DNA of 64,000 nt from Fulvimonas sp. R45 (GTDB taxonomy: Bacteria > Pseudomonadota > Gammaproteobacteria > Xanthomonadales > Rhodanobacteraceae): the NCBI RefSeq assembly GCF_030504985.1, contig NZ_JASERU010000004.1, forward strand, positions 186,001-250,000, given 5' to 3'. The stretch's first letter is position 1, and the number at the start of each line of letters is the position of its first letter. Below, one piece after another: positions 7,905-16,921 of the stretch. The notes beneath the pieces are model-generated. The model was not told the DNA's origin. It saw nothing but the letters and a program-made list of their open reading frames with translations, and ran no database searches. The translations under genes were made by a program, and so were the position numbers.

Positions 7905-8378
7905 ATGGTCGCGGTGGCCCCGCCGGCGACGGAGATGCGGCTGATGCGCCGCGAGGATCTTCCCGCGGTCGCCGCGCTGGAAACCGCTTCCTACGAGTTC
8001 CCCTGGACGCAGGGCATCTTCGCCGACTGCCTGCGTGCCCGCCATCCGTGCTGGGTGCTGTGCGTGGACGGCGCGGTCGCCGGTTACGGTGTGTTGTCGG
8101 TGGGCGCGGGCGAGGCGCACGTGCTGAACGTGTGCGTCGGCCCGGACTGGCGCGGCCGCGGCCTGGGCCGGCACCTGCTGCGGCGCCTGCTCGACGTGGC
8201 GCGCTGGAACGGCGCGCGGCAGGTGTTCCTGGAAGTGCGCCCGTCCAACCCGGTGGCGCAGGCGCTGTACCGCTCGCTGGGCTTCCACGAGATCGGCCGG
8301 CGCCCGCGCTACTACCCGGCGAAGGACGGGCGCGAGGACGCCATCGTGATGACGCTGGAACTGCCGCAGGGCGCGTGA
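7905..8378 (+). CDS. rimI: Ribosomal protein S18 alanine N-acetyltransferase
   Basis: 157 residues, a single GNAT domain. Motif A RGRGLG (83-88) binds acetyl-CoA; FLEVRPSN places the likely catalytic glutamate at 110 and ALYRSLGF the acid tyrosine at 122, as in RimI. It acetylates the N-terminal alanine of ribosomal protein S18 and perhaps other proteins. It follows the probable holD gene, the same order as in E. coli. Start at 7905 keeps the usual GNAT N-terminus; no strong RBS is present, consistent with translational coupling. Confidence 0.9.
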   Translation: MVAVAPPATEMRLMRREDLPAVAALETASYEFPWTQGIFADCLRARHPCWVLCVDGAVAGYGVLSVGAGEAHVLNVCVGPDWRGRGLGRHLLRRLLDVARWNGARQVFLEVRPSNPVAQALYRSLGFHEIGRRPRYYPAKDGREDAIVMTLELPQGA

Positions 8379-8394
8379 TGACGCGCCCCGGGGT

Positions 8395-11316
8395 TCAGCC
8401 GCCGAGCTTCTGCGCCTGCTCGCGCAGCGCAGCGAGCTGGACGCCCCAGTCGGCGATGCGCTGGCGCTCCTGCGCCACCACCTCGGCCGGCGCGTTGGCG
8501 ACGAAGCTGGCGTTGCCCAGCTTGCCTTCGCACTTGCGGATCTCGCCTTCGACGCGGGCGATCTCCTTGGCCAGGCGCGCCTTCTCCGCGCCCAGGTCGA
8601 TCAGCCCGGCCAGCGGGATCAGCACGCGCAGCGAACCCACCACCGCGGCGGCCGCGGCGGGCTCGTTGGCGCCTGCCTCGATCCACTGCGGTGCCTCGGT
8701 GCGGGCGAGGAAGGCGATCTGCGCGGCGAACTTGGCGGCGCGCGCGCGATCGCCGGCGTCGCCGTCGGCCAGCAGCAGCGGGATGGTCTTGCCCGGCGCG
8801 ATGTTCATCTCGGCGCGGATCCTGCGTATGCCGGAGAGCACCGCCTTGAACCACTCGATCTCGGCCGTGGCGGCATCATCGGCCGCGAAGTCGGCGGCCT
8901 GCGGGTAGGGCCGCGCGTAGACGCTGTCCCCGGCCAGGCCCAGCTGCGGCGCCACTTCCTGCCAGATCTCCGCGGTGATGAACGGAATGACCGGATGCAG
9001 CGCGCGCAGCACGGCCTCCAGCACCACCAGCAGGGTGTGGCGGGTGGAGGCTGCGGCGGCCGCGTCGTCGCCGTTCAAGGCCGGTTTGGACAGTTCCAGG
9101 AACCAGTCGCAGTACTCGTTCCAGACGAACTCGTAGAGCGCCTGCGCCAGCAGGTCGAAGCGGTAGGTGGCGAAGTGCCCCTCGACCTCGGCCAGGGTCT
9201 GCCGGAGGCGCGTGAGGATCCAGCGCTCGGCCTCGGTCGCTGGCATCGAACCCCTCTCCCATTGAGAGAGGGGTTGGGGTGAGGGTGCGGTCGAGCCGGA
9301 AGGCTGCGCTCCGCCCGAACCCCCTCCCGGCGCATTCGCGCCACCCTCTCCCGGAGGGAGAGGGGAGACATTCATCAGCACGAAGCGCGCCGCGTTCCAC
9401 AGCTTGTTGCAGAACGCCTTGTAGCCTTCGGCGCGCTTGATGTCGAAGTTGATGGTGCGGCTGTAGCTGGCCAGCGCGGCGAAGGTGAAGCGCAGCGCGT
9501 CGGTGCCGATCGCCTTGATGCCCTCGGGGTATTCCTTGCGGATGCGCTTCTCCACCTTCTCGCGCACCTGCGGGATCAGCAGCGAGCGGGTGGACTTCGC
9601 CACCAGCGGTTCCAGCGCGATGCCGTCGATCAGGTCGAGCGGGTCCAGCGTGTTGCCCTTGGACTTGGACATCTTCTGGCCTTCGGCGTCGCGCACGATG
9701 GCGTTGATGTAGACCTCGCGGAACGGCACCCGGCCGGTGAAGTACAGGGTCGCCATCACCATGCGGGCGACCCAGAAGAAGATGATGTCGAAGCCGGTGA
9801 CCAGCACCGCGCTGGGCAGGAAGACCGTGTCCGCCTGCCAGTCGGCGACGACCTCGCCGCGCTCGTTCCGCACCGGGCCGTCCATCGGCCAGCCCAGGGT
9901 GGAGAACGGCCACAGCGCGGAGCTGAACCAGGTGTCCAGCACGTCCTCGTCCTGGCGCAGCGCCCCCACCGGCGCGACCTGCGCATGCGCGCGCGCATCG
10001 GCCTCGTCCTCGCCCACGAAGATGTGGCCGGCCTCGTCGTACCACGCCGGGATGCGGTGGCCCCACCACAGCTGGCGGCTGATGCACCAGTCCTGGATGT
10101 TCTCCAGCCACTGCGTGTAGGTGGTGGTCCAGTTCTCCGGCACGAAGCGGATTGCGCCCGAGCGCACCGCTTCCAGCGCCGGTTCGGTGATCGCGGTGCG
10201 CCCGCCCGGGCGGCCGTCGGCCTGCGCGTCCGAGGTGAGGTCGACGAACCACTGGTCGGTGAGCATCGGCTCGATCACCGCGTCGGAACGCTGGCTCACC
10301 GGCACCTGCAGCTTGTGCGGCTTGGTCTCGACCAGCAGGCCGGCGGCCTCCAGGTCGGCCAGCACGGCCTTGCGCGCGTCGTAGCGGTCGAGGCCGCGGT
10401 ACTTCTCCGGCGCGTTGTCGTTGACCCTGGCGTCGAGCGTGAAGACGTTGATCGGCTCCAGCCGGTGGCGCTGGCCGATGGCGTAGTCATTGAAATCGTG
10501 TGCCGGGGTGATCTTCACGCAGCCGGTGCCGAACTCGCGGTCCACGTAGTCGTCGGCGATCACCGGGATCTCGCGGCCGCTCAGCGGCAGGCGCAGCATC
10601 GAACCGACCAGGTGGGCGTAGCGCTCGTCCTCCGGGTGCACGGCCACCGCCACGTCGCCCAGCATGGTCTCCGGGCGGGTGGTGGCGACCACCACGCTTT
10701 CCGCGCCGTCCACGGTCATGTAGCGGATCGACCACAGGTGGCCGTCGCGCTCGACGTTGTTCACTTCCAGGTCCGACACCGCCGTGCCCAGCGCCGGGTC
10801 CCAGTTCACCAGCCGGTTGCCGCGGTAGATCAGTCCGGCGCGGTACCACTCGACGAACACCTTGCGCACCGCGGCGGAAAGGCCCTCGTCCATGGTGAAG
10901 CGCTCGCGCGACCAGTCGGCGGCGGCGCCCAGCCGGCGCATCTGGTTCGTGATGGTGGAGCCGGATTCCTGCTTCCACTGCCACACGCGCTCGACGAAGG
11001 GTTCGCGGCCCAGGTCGTGGCGCGTCCTGCCCTCGGCGGCGAGCTGGTTCTCCACGATCTTCTGCGTGGCGATGCCGGCGTGGTCGGTGCCCACCTGCCA
11101 CAGCACGTTCATGCCGCGCATGCGCTGGTAGCGCACCAGCATGTCCATCACGGTCTGCTGGAAGGCATGGCCCATGTGCAGCGTGCCGGTGACGTTCGGC
11201 GGCGGCAGCAGGATGCAGTACGGCTCGCCCTGGCCGGAGGGCCGGAAGTCGCCGCCGGCTTCCCAGCGGGCGTACCAGGTCGATTCGATCGTGCCGGGCT
11301 CGAAGCTCTTTTCCAT
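8395..11316 (-). CDS. valS: Valyl-tRNA synthetase with a repeat-derived insertion
   Basis: 973 residues from the ATG at 11316 ([11 protein letters not shown]); an open frame continues upstream but has no homologous look. HIGH-type motif HMGH is at 47-50, KMSKS ([10 protein letters not shown]) near 548, and the anticodon-binding and C-terminal coiled-coil arm ([18 protein letters not shown]) follow. It charges tRNA-Val and edits threonine. Residues 650-690, between FVLMN and the [11 protein letters not shown] helix, are a Gly/Pro/Ser-rich stretch translated from two palindromic repeats at 9251-9366. Other ValS proteins have only a short linker here. The frame is kept, so the enzyme is presumably functional. 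Confidence 0.96.
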   Translation of the reverse strand: MEKSFEPGTIESTWYARWEAGGDFRPSGQGEPYCILLPPPNVTGTLHMGHAFQQTVMDMLVRYQRMRGMNVLWQVGTDHAGIATQKIVENQLAAEGRTRHDLGREPFVERVWQWKQESGSTITNQMRRLGAAADWSRERFTMDEGLSAAVRKVFVEWYRAGLIYRGNRLVNWDPALGTAVSDLEVNNVERDGHLWSIRYMTVDGAESVVVATTRPETMLGDVAVAVHPEDERYAHLVGSMLRLPLSGREIPVIADDYVDREFGTGCVKITPAHDFNDYAIGQRHRLEPINVFTLDARVNDNAPEKYRGLDRYDARKAVLADLEAAGLLVETKPHKLQVPVSQRSDAVIEPMLTDQWFVDLTSDAQADGRPGGRTAITEPALEAVRSGAIRFVPENWTTTYTQWLENIQDWCISRQLWWGHRIPAWYDEAGHIFVGEDEADARAHAQVAPVGALRQDEDVLDTWFSSALWPFSTLGWPMDGPVRNERGEVVADWQADTVFLPSAVLVTGFDIIFFWVARMVMATLYFTGRVPFREVYINAIVRDAEGQKMSKSKGNTLDPLDLIDGIALEPLVAKSTRSLLIPQVREKVEKRIRKEYPEGIKAIGTDALRFTFAALASYSRTINFDIKRAEGYKAFCNKLWNAARFVLMNVSPLPPGEGGANAPGGGSGGAQPSGSTAPSPQPLSQWERGSMPATEAERWILTRLRQTLAEVEGHFATYRFDLLAQALYEFVWNEYCDWFLELSKPALNGDDAAAAASTRHTLLVVLEAVLRALHPVIPFITAEIWQEVAPQLGLAGDSVYARPYPQAADFAADDAATAEIEWFKAVLSGIRRIRAEMNIAPGKTIPLLLADGDAGDRARAAKFAAQIAFLARTEAPQWIEAGANEPAAAAAVVGSLRVLIPLAGLIDLGAEKARLAKEIARVEGEIRKCEGKLGNASFVANAPAEVVAQERQRIADWGVQLAALREQAQKLGG
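9251..9366. repeat. Palindromic repeat pair, family 1, inside valS
   Basis: Two palindromes in tandem: CCCCTCTCCCATTGAGAGAGG with the GGTTGGGGTGAGGG tail, and a second unit ending CCCTCTCCCGGAGGGAGAGG. Together with flanking bases they add 123 nt (41 codons) to valS without shifting the frame. Same family as the copies at 1.2-1.7 and 3.7 kb. Confidence 0.8.
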
Positions 11317-11374
11317 CGGGGACTCGCGCTGGCGCGCCGTGGCGCGGCGCGCTGAAGTGGACGTGAAAGCGGCC

Positions 11375-11403
11375 ATTGTACGGGCCGGCGGCGGGGCTGC
11401 CAA
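11375..11403 (-). promoter_or_regulatory. valS promoter
   Basis: On the minus strand, -35 TTGGCA (11398-11403), a 17-bp spacer and -10 TACAAT (11375-11380): five of six matches in each box. The predicted start gives a leader of about 50 nt. This is the best sigma-70 promoter in the window. Confidence 0.65.
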
Positions 11404-11497
11404 AACCCGCCTCTGCCCCGGCCGGGCCATGCCGCCGCCCGCCGCCTGCCCCGGGCGCATGCTGTCCTGTCCGGGCCGCCGATGCGAGAATGCCCGG

Positions 11498-12187
11498 ATG
11501 AACCTGCTAGCCATCGAAACCGCCACCGAATCCTGCTCCGTCGCCCTGGTGCACGGCGAGGAAGTGATCGCGCGCAGCGAGATCGCCCCGCGCCGCCACG
11601 CCGAGCGCGTGCTGCCGATGGCCGACGAGCTGCTGGCCGAGGCCGGGCTGGGCCGCCACGCGCTGGACGGCATCGCCGTCGGCCGCGGCCCCGGCGCGTT
11701 CACCGGCGTGCGGCTGGCGGTGTCGCTGGCGCAGGGCATGGCATTGGCGCTGGACCGGCCGGTGGTCACCGTGTCCTCGCTGGCCGCGCTGGCGCTGGAG
11801 GCGCCGGAGGACGACGCGGCCGTCCTCGCCGTGATCGACGCCCGCATGGGCGAGCTCTACGCCGCCAGCTACCGCCGCGACGGCGACGGCGGCCTGGTCG
11901 CGCTGGACGACGAGCGCATCTGCACCGCCGGAACACTGGCGCTGCCCGAGGCCGCGGCCTGGCACGTGGTCGGCAGCGGCTGGACCACCTACGCCGACGT
12001 CCTGCGCGAGCGCCTCACCGGCGAACTGCGCTCGGCCGAGGGCGAACGCTACCCGCAGGCCCGCCACGTGGCCGAACTGGCCGTGCGCGAGTTCCGCGCC
12101 GGCCGGGCGCAGGCGCCGGAACTGGCGCTGCCGGTCTACCTGCGCGACAAGGTGGCGCTGACGCTGGCGGAGCAGGGCAAGGGTTGA
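11498..12187 (+). CDS. tsaB: tRNA threonylcarbamoyladenosine biosynthesis protein TsaB
   Basis: 229 residues. The ASKHA-type N-terminus reads [19 protein letters not shown] and is followed by [19 protein letters not shown] (about 62-80), both hallmarks of TsaB. It is the non-catalytic scaffold that pairs with TsaD and TsaE to make the t6A modification at position 37 of ANN-decoding tRNAs. Start at ATG 11498; a GAGAAT box ends only 6 nt before it, so the mRNA may be leaderless. Divergent from valS, convergent with the mocA-like gene; the 72-bp gap downstream contains only GC-rich palindromes. Confidence 0.93.
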   Translation: MNLLAIETATESCSVALVHGEEVIARSEIAPRRHAERVLPMADELLAEAGLGRHALDGIAVGRGPGAFTGVRLAVSLAQGMALALDRPVVTVSSLAALALEAPEDDAAVLAVIDARMGELYAASYRRDGDGGLVALDDERICTAGTLALPEAAAWHVVGSGWTTYADVLRERLTGELRSAEGERYPQARHVAELAVREFRAGRAQAPELALPVYLRDKVALTLAEQGKG

Positions 12188-12259
12188 GGCGGATACCCGT
12201 TGCTCCCGGCCGGCCGGGGGCTTGCGGTACGGGGATGACGCCCGCCCGGGCGTGGACGA

Positions 12260-12889
12260 TCAGGAGCGGACCTGCCCTTGCCCGGACGGTGGACGCGCCC
12301 GCTGCCGCCGCGCGCGGTCGAGGTCGGCCGGCGTGTCCACGTCGGCCACGTCGAGCGGCATGCGTTCGACGCGCGGGCCCTGGCGGCGGAGCCAGGCCTG
12401 CGCGCCTTCCGCTCCGCGCCATGCGGCGAGTCCGGGGAGGCAGTCGGCGGGGAACAGCACCGGCGGCCCGGGCTCGCCGGCATGGTCGGCGGCGAAGATG
12501 CGCATGGGGTCTTGCGCGTGGCGTTCGAGCATCGTTTCCAATGCGCGCGCATCGAGCCATGGGTGGTCGGCCAGGCACACGAGTGCCGCCGAGGCATCGG
12601 GAAAGCGGTCGCGCACGGCGCGGATGCCGGCGCCCAACGATGCGCCCAGGCCGTCTCGCCAGTCGGGGTTCGGCACGCAGGCCGCGGGCAATCCGGCCAG
12701 CGCGGCGGCCACGGCATCGCCGCCGGCGCCGGTCACCACCAGCAACGGATGCTGCAGGCGCAGCAGCGTGCGCGCCACGCGCCGGACCATGGGTTCGTCA
12801 TCGATGGACGCCAACTGCTTGAGCGCGCCGAAGCGGCGCCCCGCGCCGGCCGCCAGCAACACCACGACCGGCCCTTTGCCGGCGTTCAT
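12260..12889 (-). CDS. mocA: Molybdenum cofactor nucleotidyltransferase (MocA-like)
   Basis: 209 residues, MobA-like NTP transferase. The nucleotide-binding motif LLAAGAGRRFGALKQL (about 11-26) is intact and CLADHPWLDARALE carries the metal-binding Asp region. MocA-type enzymes attach CMP to the molybdopterin cofactor (MCD) for xanthine-dehydrogenase-family enzymes, and this context (xdhC and a molybdenum hydroxylase upstream on the same strand) supports that over a MobA role. Its start overlaps the xdhC stop (ATGA). Last gene of the four-gene operon. Confidence 0.83.
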   Translation of the reverse strand: MNAGKGPVVVLLAAGAGRRFGALKQLASIDDEPMVRRVARTLLRLQHPLLVVTGAGGDAVAAALAGLPAACVPNPDWRDGLGASLGAGIRAVRDRFPDASAALVCLADHPWLDARALETMLERHAQDPMRIFAADHAGEPGPPVLFPADCLPGLAAWRGAEGAQAWLRRQGPRVERMPLDVADVDTPADLDRARRQRARPPSGQGQVRS

Positions 12890-13959
12890 GCGTGGACGGC
12901 GCCGGTGCGCGCCCGCAGTGGGCCGCCGGCGCGGGCACGCTGCACCGCCAGGATCTCCGCGGCGATGGACAGCGCGATTTCCTCGGGCGTGCCCGCGCCG
13001 ATATCCAGCCCGGTCGGCGCGCGCAGTTCCCATGCGGGCGCTTCCAGCGCGTCGAGCAGGCGCACGGCCCGCCCGCGCGAACTGAGTGCGCCGACGTACG
13101 CCAGCGGCACCTCCTCCAACGCGCGCAGGTAGGCGGTATCCCGCTCCAGGCCGTGGGTCATCACCACCACCGCGGTGTGCGGATCGAAGGCGACGGCCTC
13201 GCACAGGCGGGCCGGTTCGGCGCAACGGGTCGCGGTCCCCGTCGGCAAGCCGGAAACGTCGAGCCGACGCGGATCGTTGTCGACCAGCACGGCCTGCCAG
13301 CCGAGCGTGCCAGCCAGCCGCAGCAGGGCGTGCGACGTCGCGTTGCCGCCGATCACCACCAGCGCGTGGGGCGGCTGCACCGGTTCCAGCAGGACTTCGT
13401 CATGGCCGTCCGCACCCGCGATGGCGGCCACCGTGGCGCGTTCCGGCCGCGGCCTGGCCAGCGCGGCGCGCAGCGCATCGCACGTGGGCGCGTCCGCCCC
13501 CGGGCCATCGGCGAGCGCGTGCCGTGGCGCGAGGACCATGCCGTCGCGCGCGAACCATGTCGCCAGCGTGGCCGGCCGCCGTTCGCGCAGGCAGACACCG
13601 AGCGGCGCGAGCCATCGCAGCGCACCGGTTCGTTCGACCGGCTCGATCAATAGTTCCAGCTCGCCGCCGCAGCCCATCTCCATCAGCACGTCCAGGCCCG
13701 ACGCGTCGTTGTAGGCCACCCGCAAGGGCTTGCCGTCGCGGATGACGGAGAGGGCGCGCTCGACGATGTCGCGCTGCGGGCAGCCGCCGGAAAGCGCGCA
13801 GACCACGCGCCCGTCGGCATGGACCAGCATCCGCGTGCCGGCGTGGCGGAAGGTCGAGCCGCGTGTCCGGATCAGCGTGGCCAGCGCGGCAGTCGGCGCG
13901 CCTTCGGGCAGGCCGCCGACCGCGTCGATCAACGCCCGCCACTCCGCCGCGCTGCTCAT
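12886..13959 (-). CDS. xdhC: XdhC/CoxI family molybdenum-enzyme maturation factor
   Basis: 357 residues. The N-terminal XdhC_CoxI domain includes TLIRTRGSTFRHAGTRMLV (about 28-46) and ALSGGCPQRDI; the C-terminal Rossmann domain contains VVIGGNATSHALLRLA and a late EIALSIAAEILAVQRA motif. XdhC proteins bind the sulfurated molybdenum cofactor and insert it into partner hydroxylases. Encoded between the Mo-binding subunit (33 bp away) and mocA (overlapping), so it is presumably dedicated to this enzyme. Confidence 0.9.
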   Translation of the reverse strand: MSSAAEWRALIDAVGGLPEGAPTAALATLIRTRGSTFRHAGTRMLVHADGRVVCALSGGCPQRDIVERALSVIRDGKPLRVAYNDASGLDVLMEMGCGGELELLIEPVERTGALRWLAPLGVCLRERRPATLATWFARDGMVLAPRHALADGPGADAPTCDALRAALARPRPERATVAAIAGADGHDEVLLEPVQPPHALVVIGGNATSHALLRLAGTLGWQAVLVDNDPRRLDVSGLPTGTATRCAEPARLCEAVAFDPHTAVVVMTHGLERDTAYLRALEEVPLAYVGALSSRGRAVRLLDALEAPAWELRAPTGLDIGAGTPEEIALSIAAEILAVQRARAGGPLRARTGAVHA

Positions 13960-13992
13960 GGACGACGGGCGGCGCGGGCGACCGCGGGGACG

Positions 13993-16341
13993 TCATGCAT
14001 GGGCCAGCGCCGCCTTGACACGCTCGGGCCGGAACGGCTTCTGGCGCAGGCGTATGCCGGTCGCGTCGTAGACCGCGTTGCTGATGACCGCCGCGGTGGG
14101 GCAGGTGGACGGTTCGCCGCCGCCGTTCGACGGGTATTCGGCGCTGTCGTTGACGAACACCATCTCGATGCTGTCGGGGATCTCGTTGAAGCGCAGGATC
14201 GGATAGCTCGCCCAGTCGCGGCTGGTGACGTGCGCGCGGTCGAAGGCGATCTCCTCGTGCAGCGTCCGGCTGATCGACTGGATGATGTTGCCCTCGATCT
14301 GGTTGCGCAGGCCGTCGGGGCTGACCACCAGCCCGCAATCGTGTGCCACCACCACGCGCTTGACCCGGATCCCGCCGGTGTCGCGGTCGACCACCACGTC
14401 CGCGATGGTGGCGACCCGGCTGCCGTCGCGGTTGACCCAGGCGATGCCGCGGCCGGTGGCCAGGCGACCGGACTGCTTGCCCCGGAATGCCGGACGGCTC
14501 TCCCAGCCGTACTGCCGGGCGGCCGCCTTCAGGACCGCGATCGCGCGCGGCTCCTTGAGGTACTTCAGCCGGAACGCCAGCGGGTCCTGCCGCGCTGCCG
14601 CGGCCAATTCGTCGACGAAGGCCTCCATCGCGTAGGTGGTCTCGAACTGTCCGGGCGCGCGCATCCACGAGGTGATCAGGCCGACCCGGCCTTCGCCATG
14701 CGAGACGACGTCCGCATGGTCGAACTCGTACTCGTACTGGATCGCCGCGTCGCCCAGGTGGATCTGGCCGACCGGCTTGCCGATCAGCTCGGAGGCCAGC
14801 AGGCGCGTATCGCTGTACGTGGGCACCCACATGTGGTGGCGCCACGCGACGACGTTGCCGGCATGGTCCAGCGCACCCTCGAGATCCTGCACGATGGGCG
14901 GCTCCTTGGGATCCCAGCCATGCGAATCCCAGCGCATCCACTGCACGCGCACCGGGCGCCCGACGGCGCGCGACATGATCGCGGCGTCCGCCATCACGGG
15001 TTCGAGGCCGTTGCGTCCGTACTGGCCGGACGCCTCGACCCAGTTCACCACGACGTTCTCGACCGGGAGGTCCAGCAGCTCGGCCATGTCGCGCCGCGCC
15101 TGGTGCGGCATCTGGGTGCCGGCCCAGAATTTCGCGTAGCCCTTGCCCACGTCGGCGATGGCGAGTTCCGGGCCGATCGACCCGTGGGTCTCGAACGGCG
15201 TGCAATAGGTGGCCTTCAGCGTCTTCGCGGCGCCGCGCAGGGCCGCGTCGACATTGCCACGTTTGGCCACCGTGGTGTCCTTGCCCGACGCATGCCGCAG
15301 CGTGTCCCAGAGCGCGTCCGCCGCCGGCAGGCCCCGCCAGTCCGACCACTTGGCCTGGCCGTCCGCGGGACCCTTGCGCACCCGCTTCGAGCCCAGTTTC
15401 TCGGCCGCCTTGATCGCGCCCCATTCGGTTTCCGCGACGACGCCCAGGAAATTGCGCTGGCGCACCACCGCGACGAAGCCCGGGATGTCCCTGAGGCCGC
15501 TCTCGTCCACCTCCAGCAGGTCGGACCCGATGCCGTAGGGCCGCACGACGCGCCCGTGCAGCATGTTCGGCACCTTGACGTCGTGCACGTAGGTGAACTC
15601 GCCCGTGACCTTGCCCGGGATGTCCTTGCGCGGGACCGAGGTGCCGACGATGGTGTATTTCGACGGATCCTTGGGTCTGGCGTCCGGCGCCACCTTCATG
15701 TCGAAGGTCTTGCCGGTCGCCCCGATCGTCATGTCGAGGCGCTTGCCGTCCACCAGCTCGCCGTAGGTGATACTGCGGCTCTTATCGCCGTGGCCCGAAT
15801 CGCCCCCGACGGAGACGACGCCGTCGCGCACGGTGAGCTGTTCCACCGGCACGCGCAGGCGTTTGCTCGCCATCGACAGCAGGACCTGGCGGCCCGCGGC
15901 CGCGGCGTGGCGGATCTGCGGGCCGGCATAACGGACCGCCATGCTGCCGTAGGTCGGTCCCTGGTCGACCGTGCTGGTCGTGGTGCCCATCACCACGTAC
16001 AGCCGGTCGAACGGGAAGTCGAGTTCCTCGGCCGCGATCTGCGCCAGCGCGTTGGGCGAGCCGTTGCCCTGTTCGACCTTGCCCGTGAACAGCGTGGCGG
16101 TGTTGTCGGGGTGGATCGCGAGCCACGCATCCAGCCTGGCCGGATCCACCGCCGGGAATGCCTGTGCAGCCCCGCTCGGGCTGGCCGGAATGCGGGTGGC
16201 AGGCTGTTCGGCCATCGCAGCCAGTGGCCCGAACAGGCTGAAGCCCAGCACGAGGCCACCCGAGGTCTTGAGGAACTGGCGGCGGCTGGCGTCGAAGTCG
16301 GAGGTGCCGGGGACGGCTGCGGATTCGGGACGCGCGTTCAT
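13993..16341 (-). CDS. Molybdopterin-binding subunit of an IorB-type hydroxylase (Tat-exported)
   Basis: 782 residues, xanthine oxidase/aldehyde oxidase superfamily. The N-terminus has a twin-arginine signal, SRRQFLKTSGG (about 19-29), then a hydrophobic stretch ending AAMA, so the folded enzyme should be exported to the periplasm. The end of the catalytic domain shows GGGEP, carrying the conserved catalytic glutamate, followed by SNAVYDATGIRLRQKP. It resembles isoquinoline 1-oxidoreductase beta and aldehyde dehydrogenase-type subunits. No FAD (CoxM) subunit is present, so electrons probably go to a cytochrome. Substrate unknown. Start overlaps the stop of the 2Fe-2S subunit. Confidence 0.9.
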   Translation of the reverse strand: MNARPESAAVPGTSDFDASRRQFLKTSGGLVLGFSLFGPLAAMAEQPATRIPASPSGAAQAFPAVDPARLDAWLAIHPDNTATLFTGKVEQGNGSPNALAQIAAEELDFPFDRLYVVMGTTTSTVDQGPTYGSMAVRYAGPQIRHAAAAGRQVLLSMASKRLRVPVEQLTVRDGVVSVGGDSGHGDKSRSITYGELVDGKRLDMTIGATGKTFDMKVAPDARPKDPSKYTIVGTSVPRKDIPGKVTGEFTYVHDVKVPNMLHGRVVRPYGIGSDLLEVDESGLRDIPGFVAVVRQRNFLGVVAETEWGAIKAAEKLGSKRVRKGPADGQAKWSDWRGLPAADALWDTLRHASGKDTTVAKRGNVDAALRGAAKTLKATYCTPFETHGSIGPELAIADVGKGYAKFWAGTQMPHQARRDMAELLDLPVENVVVNWVEASGQYGRNGLEPVMADAAIMSRAVGRPVRVQWMRWDSHGWDPKEPPIVQDLEGALDHAGNVVAWRHHMWVPTYSDTRLLASELIGKPVGQIHLGDAAIQYEYEFDHADVVSHGEGRVGLITSWMRAPGQFETTYAMEAFVDELAAAARQDPLAFRLKYLKEPRAIAVLKAAARQYGWESRPAFRGKQSGRLATGRGIAWVNRDGSRVATIADVVVDRDTGGIRVKRVVVAHDCGLVVSPDGLRNQIEGNIIQSISRTLHEEIAFDRAHVTSRDWASYPILRFNEIPDSIEMVFVNDSAEYPSNGGGEPSTCPTAAVISNAVYDATGIRLRQKPFRPERVKAALAHA

Positions 16342-16814
16342 GGCGCATGCTTCCAGTGCTTCGCGGCGCGCTCGACGGCGCGGACGATGCGCATGTGCGT
16401 GCCGCAGCGGCACAGGTTGTTGTCGAGGGCCTGCTTGATGTCGTCCCGGCTCGGGTTCGGGTGTGCGTCGAGGAACGCCTGCGCGGTCATGATCATGCCG
16501 TTGATGCAGTAGCCGCACTGCACGGCCTGCTCGTCGATGAAGGCCTGCTGCAGCGGGCCCGGCTTGTCCACGCTGCCGAGCCCCTCGAGCGTGGTGATCG
16601 CGCGACCCTCGGCGGCGGCGGCCGGGAGCACGCACGAGCGCACCGCCGCGCCGTCCAGGTGGACGGTGCACGCGCCGCACTGCGAGAGGCCGCAACCGAA
16701 CTTGGGGCCGTGCAGCCCCAACTGGTCGCGCAACACGTACAGCAGCATCGTGTCGGGCTCGGCCTCGACCGCGTGCTGCTTGCCATTGACCTTGAGGTGG
16801 ATGGTGCCGGGCAT
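16338..16814 (-). CDS. 2Fe-2S subunit of the molybdenum hydroxylase (IorA-like)
   Basis: 158 residues. The N-terminal plant-type ferredoxin domain carries CGLSQCGACTVHLDG plus a later Cys; the C-terminal four-helix domain has QCGYCINGMIMTA and CRCGTHMRI, the second [2Fe-2S] cluster. It passes electrons from the molybdenum centre. It lacks its own signal peptide, so it should ride with the Tat-exported large subunit (hitchhiker export, inference). First gene of the operon; the 107-bp upstream gap is AT-rich with a possible promoter around 16850-16880. Confidence 0.93.
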   Translation of the reverse strand: MPGTIHLKVNGKQHAVEAEPDTMLLYVLRDQLGLHGPKFGCGLSQCGACTVHLDGAAVRSCVLPAAAAEGRAITTLEGLGSVDKPGPLQQAFIDEQAVQCGYCINGMIMTAQAFLDAHPNPSRDDIKQALDNNLCRCGTHMRIVRAVERAAKHWKHAP

Positions 16815-16921
16815 GGTCGCTTCCGTGGGTCGATCGACAGATCACCTCCGGAAAATATCGCGCTCCATATGTAAAATCATGGTTATGTCGCCGGGGCTGA
16901 AACGGCGGCTTTCGCCGGGCC

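Noticed and set aside
11317..11847. N-terminal extension of valS by 177 codons
   Set aside because: The extension overlaps tsaB, has no ValS similarity, and a good promoter (11375-11403) lies inside it; [11 protein letters not shown] at 11316 matches the normal start.
16342..16845. Fusion of the 2Fe-2S and molybdopterin subunits into one 950-residue protein
   Set aside because: The upstream part is a shifted frame over the 2Fe-2S gene; the Tat signal at 16341 shows the true start.
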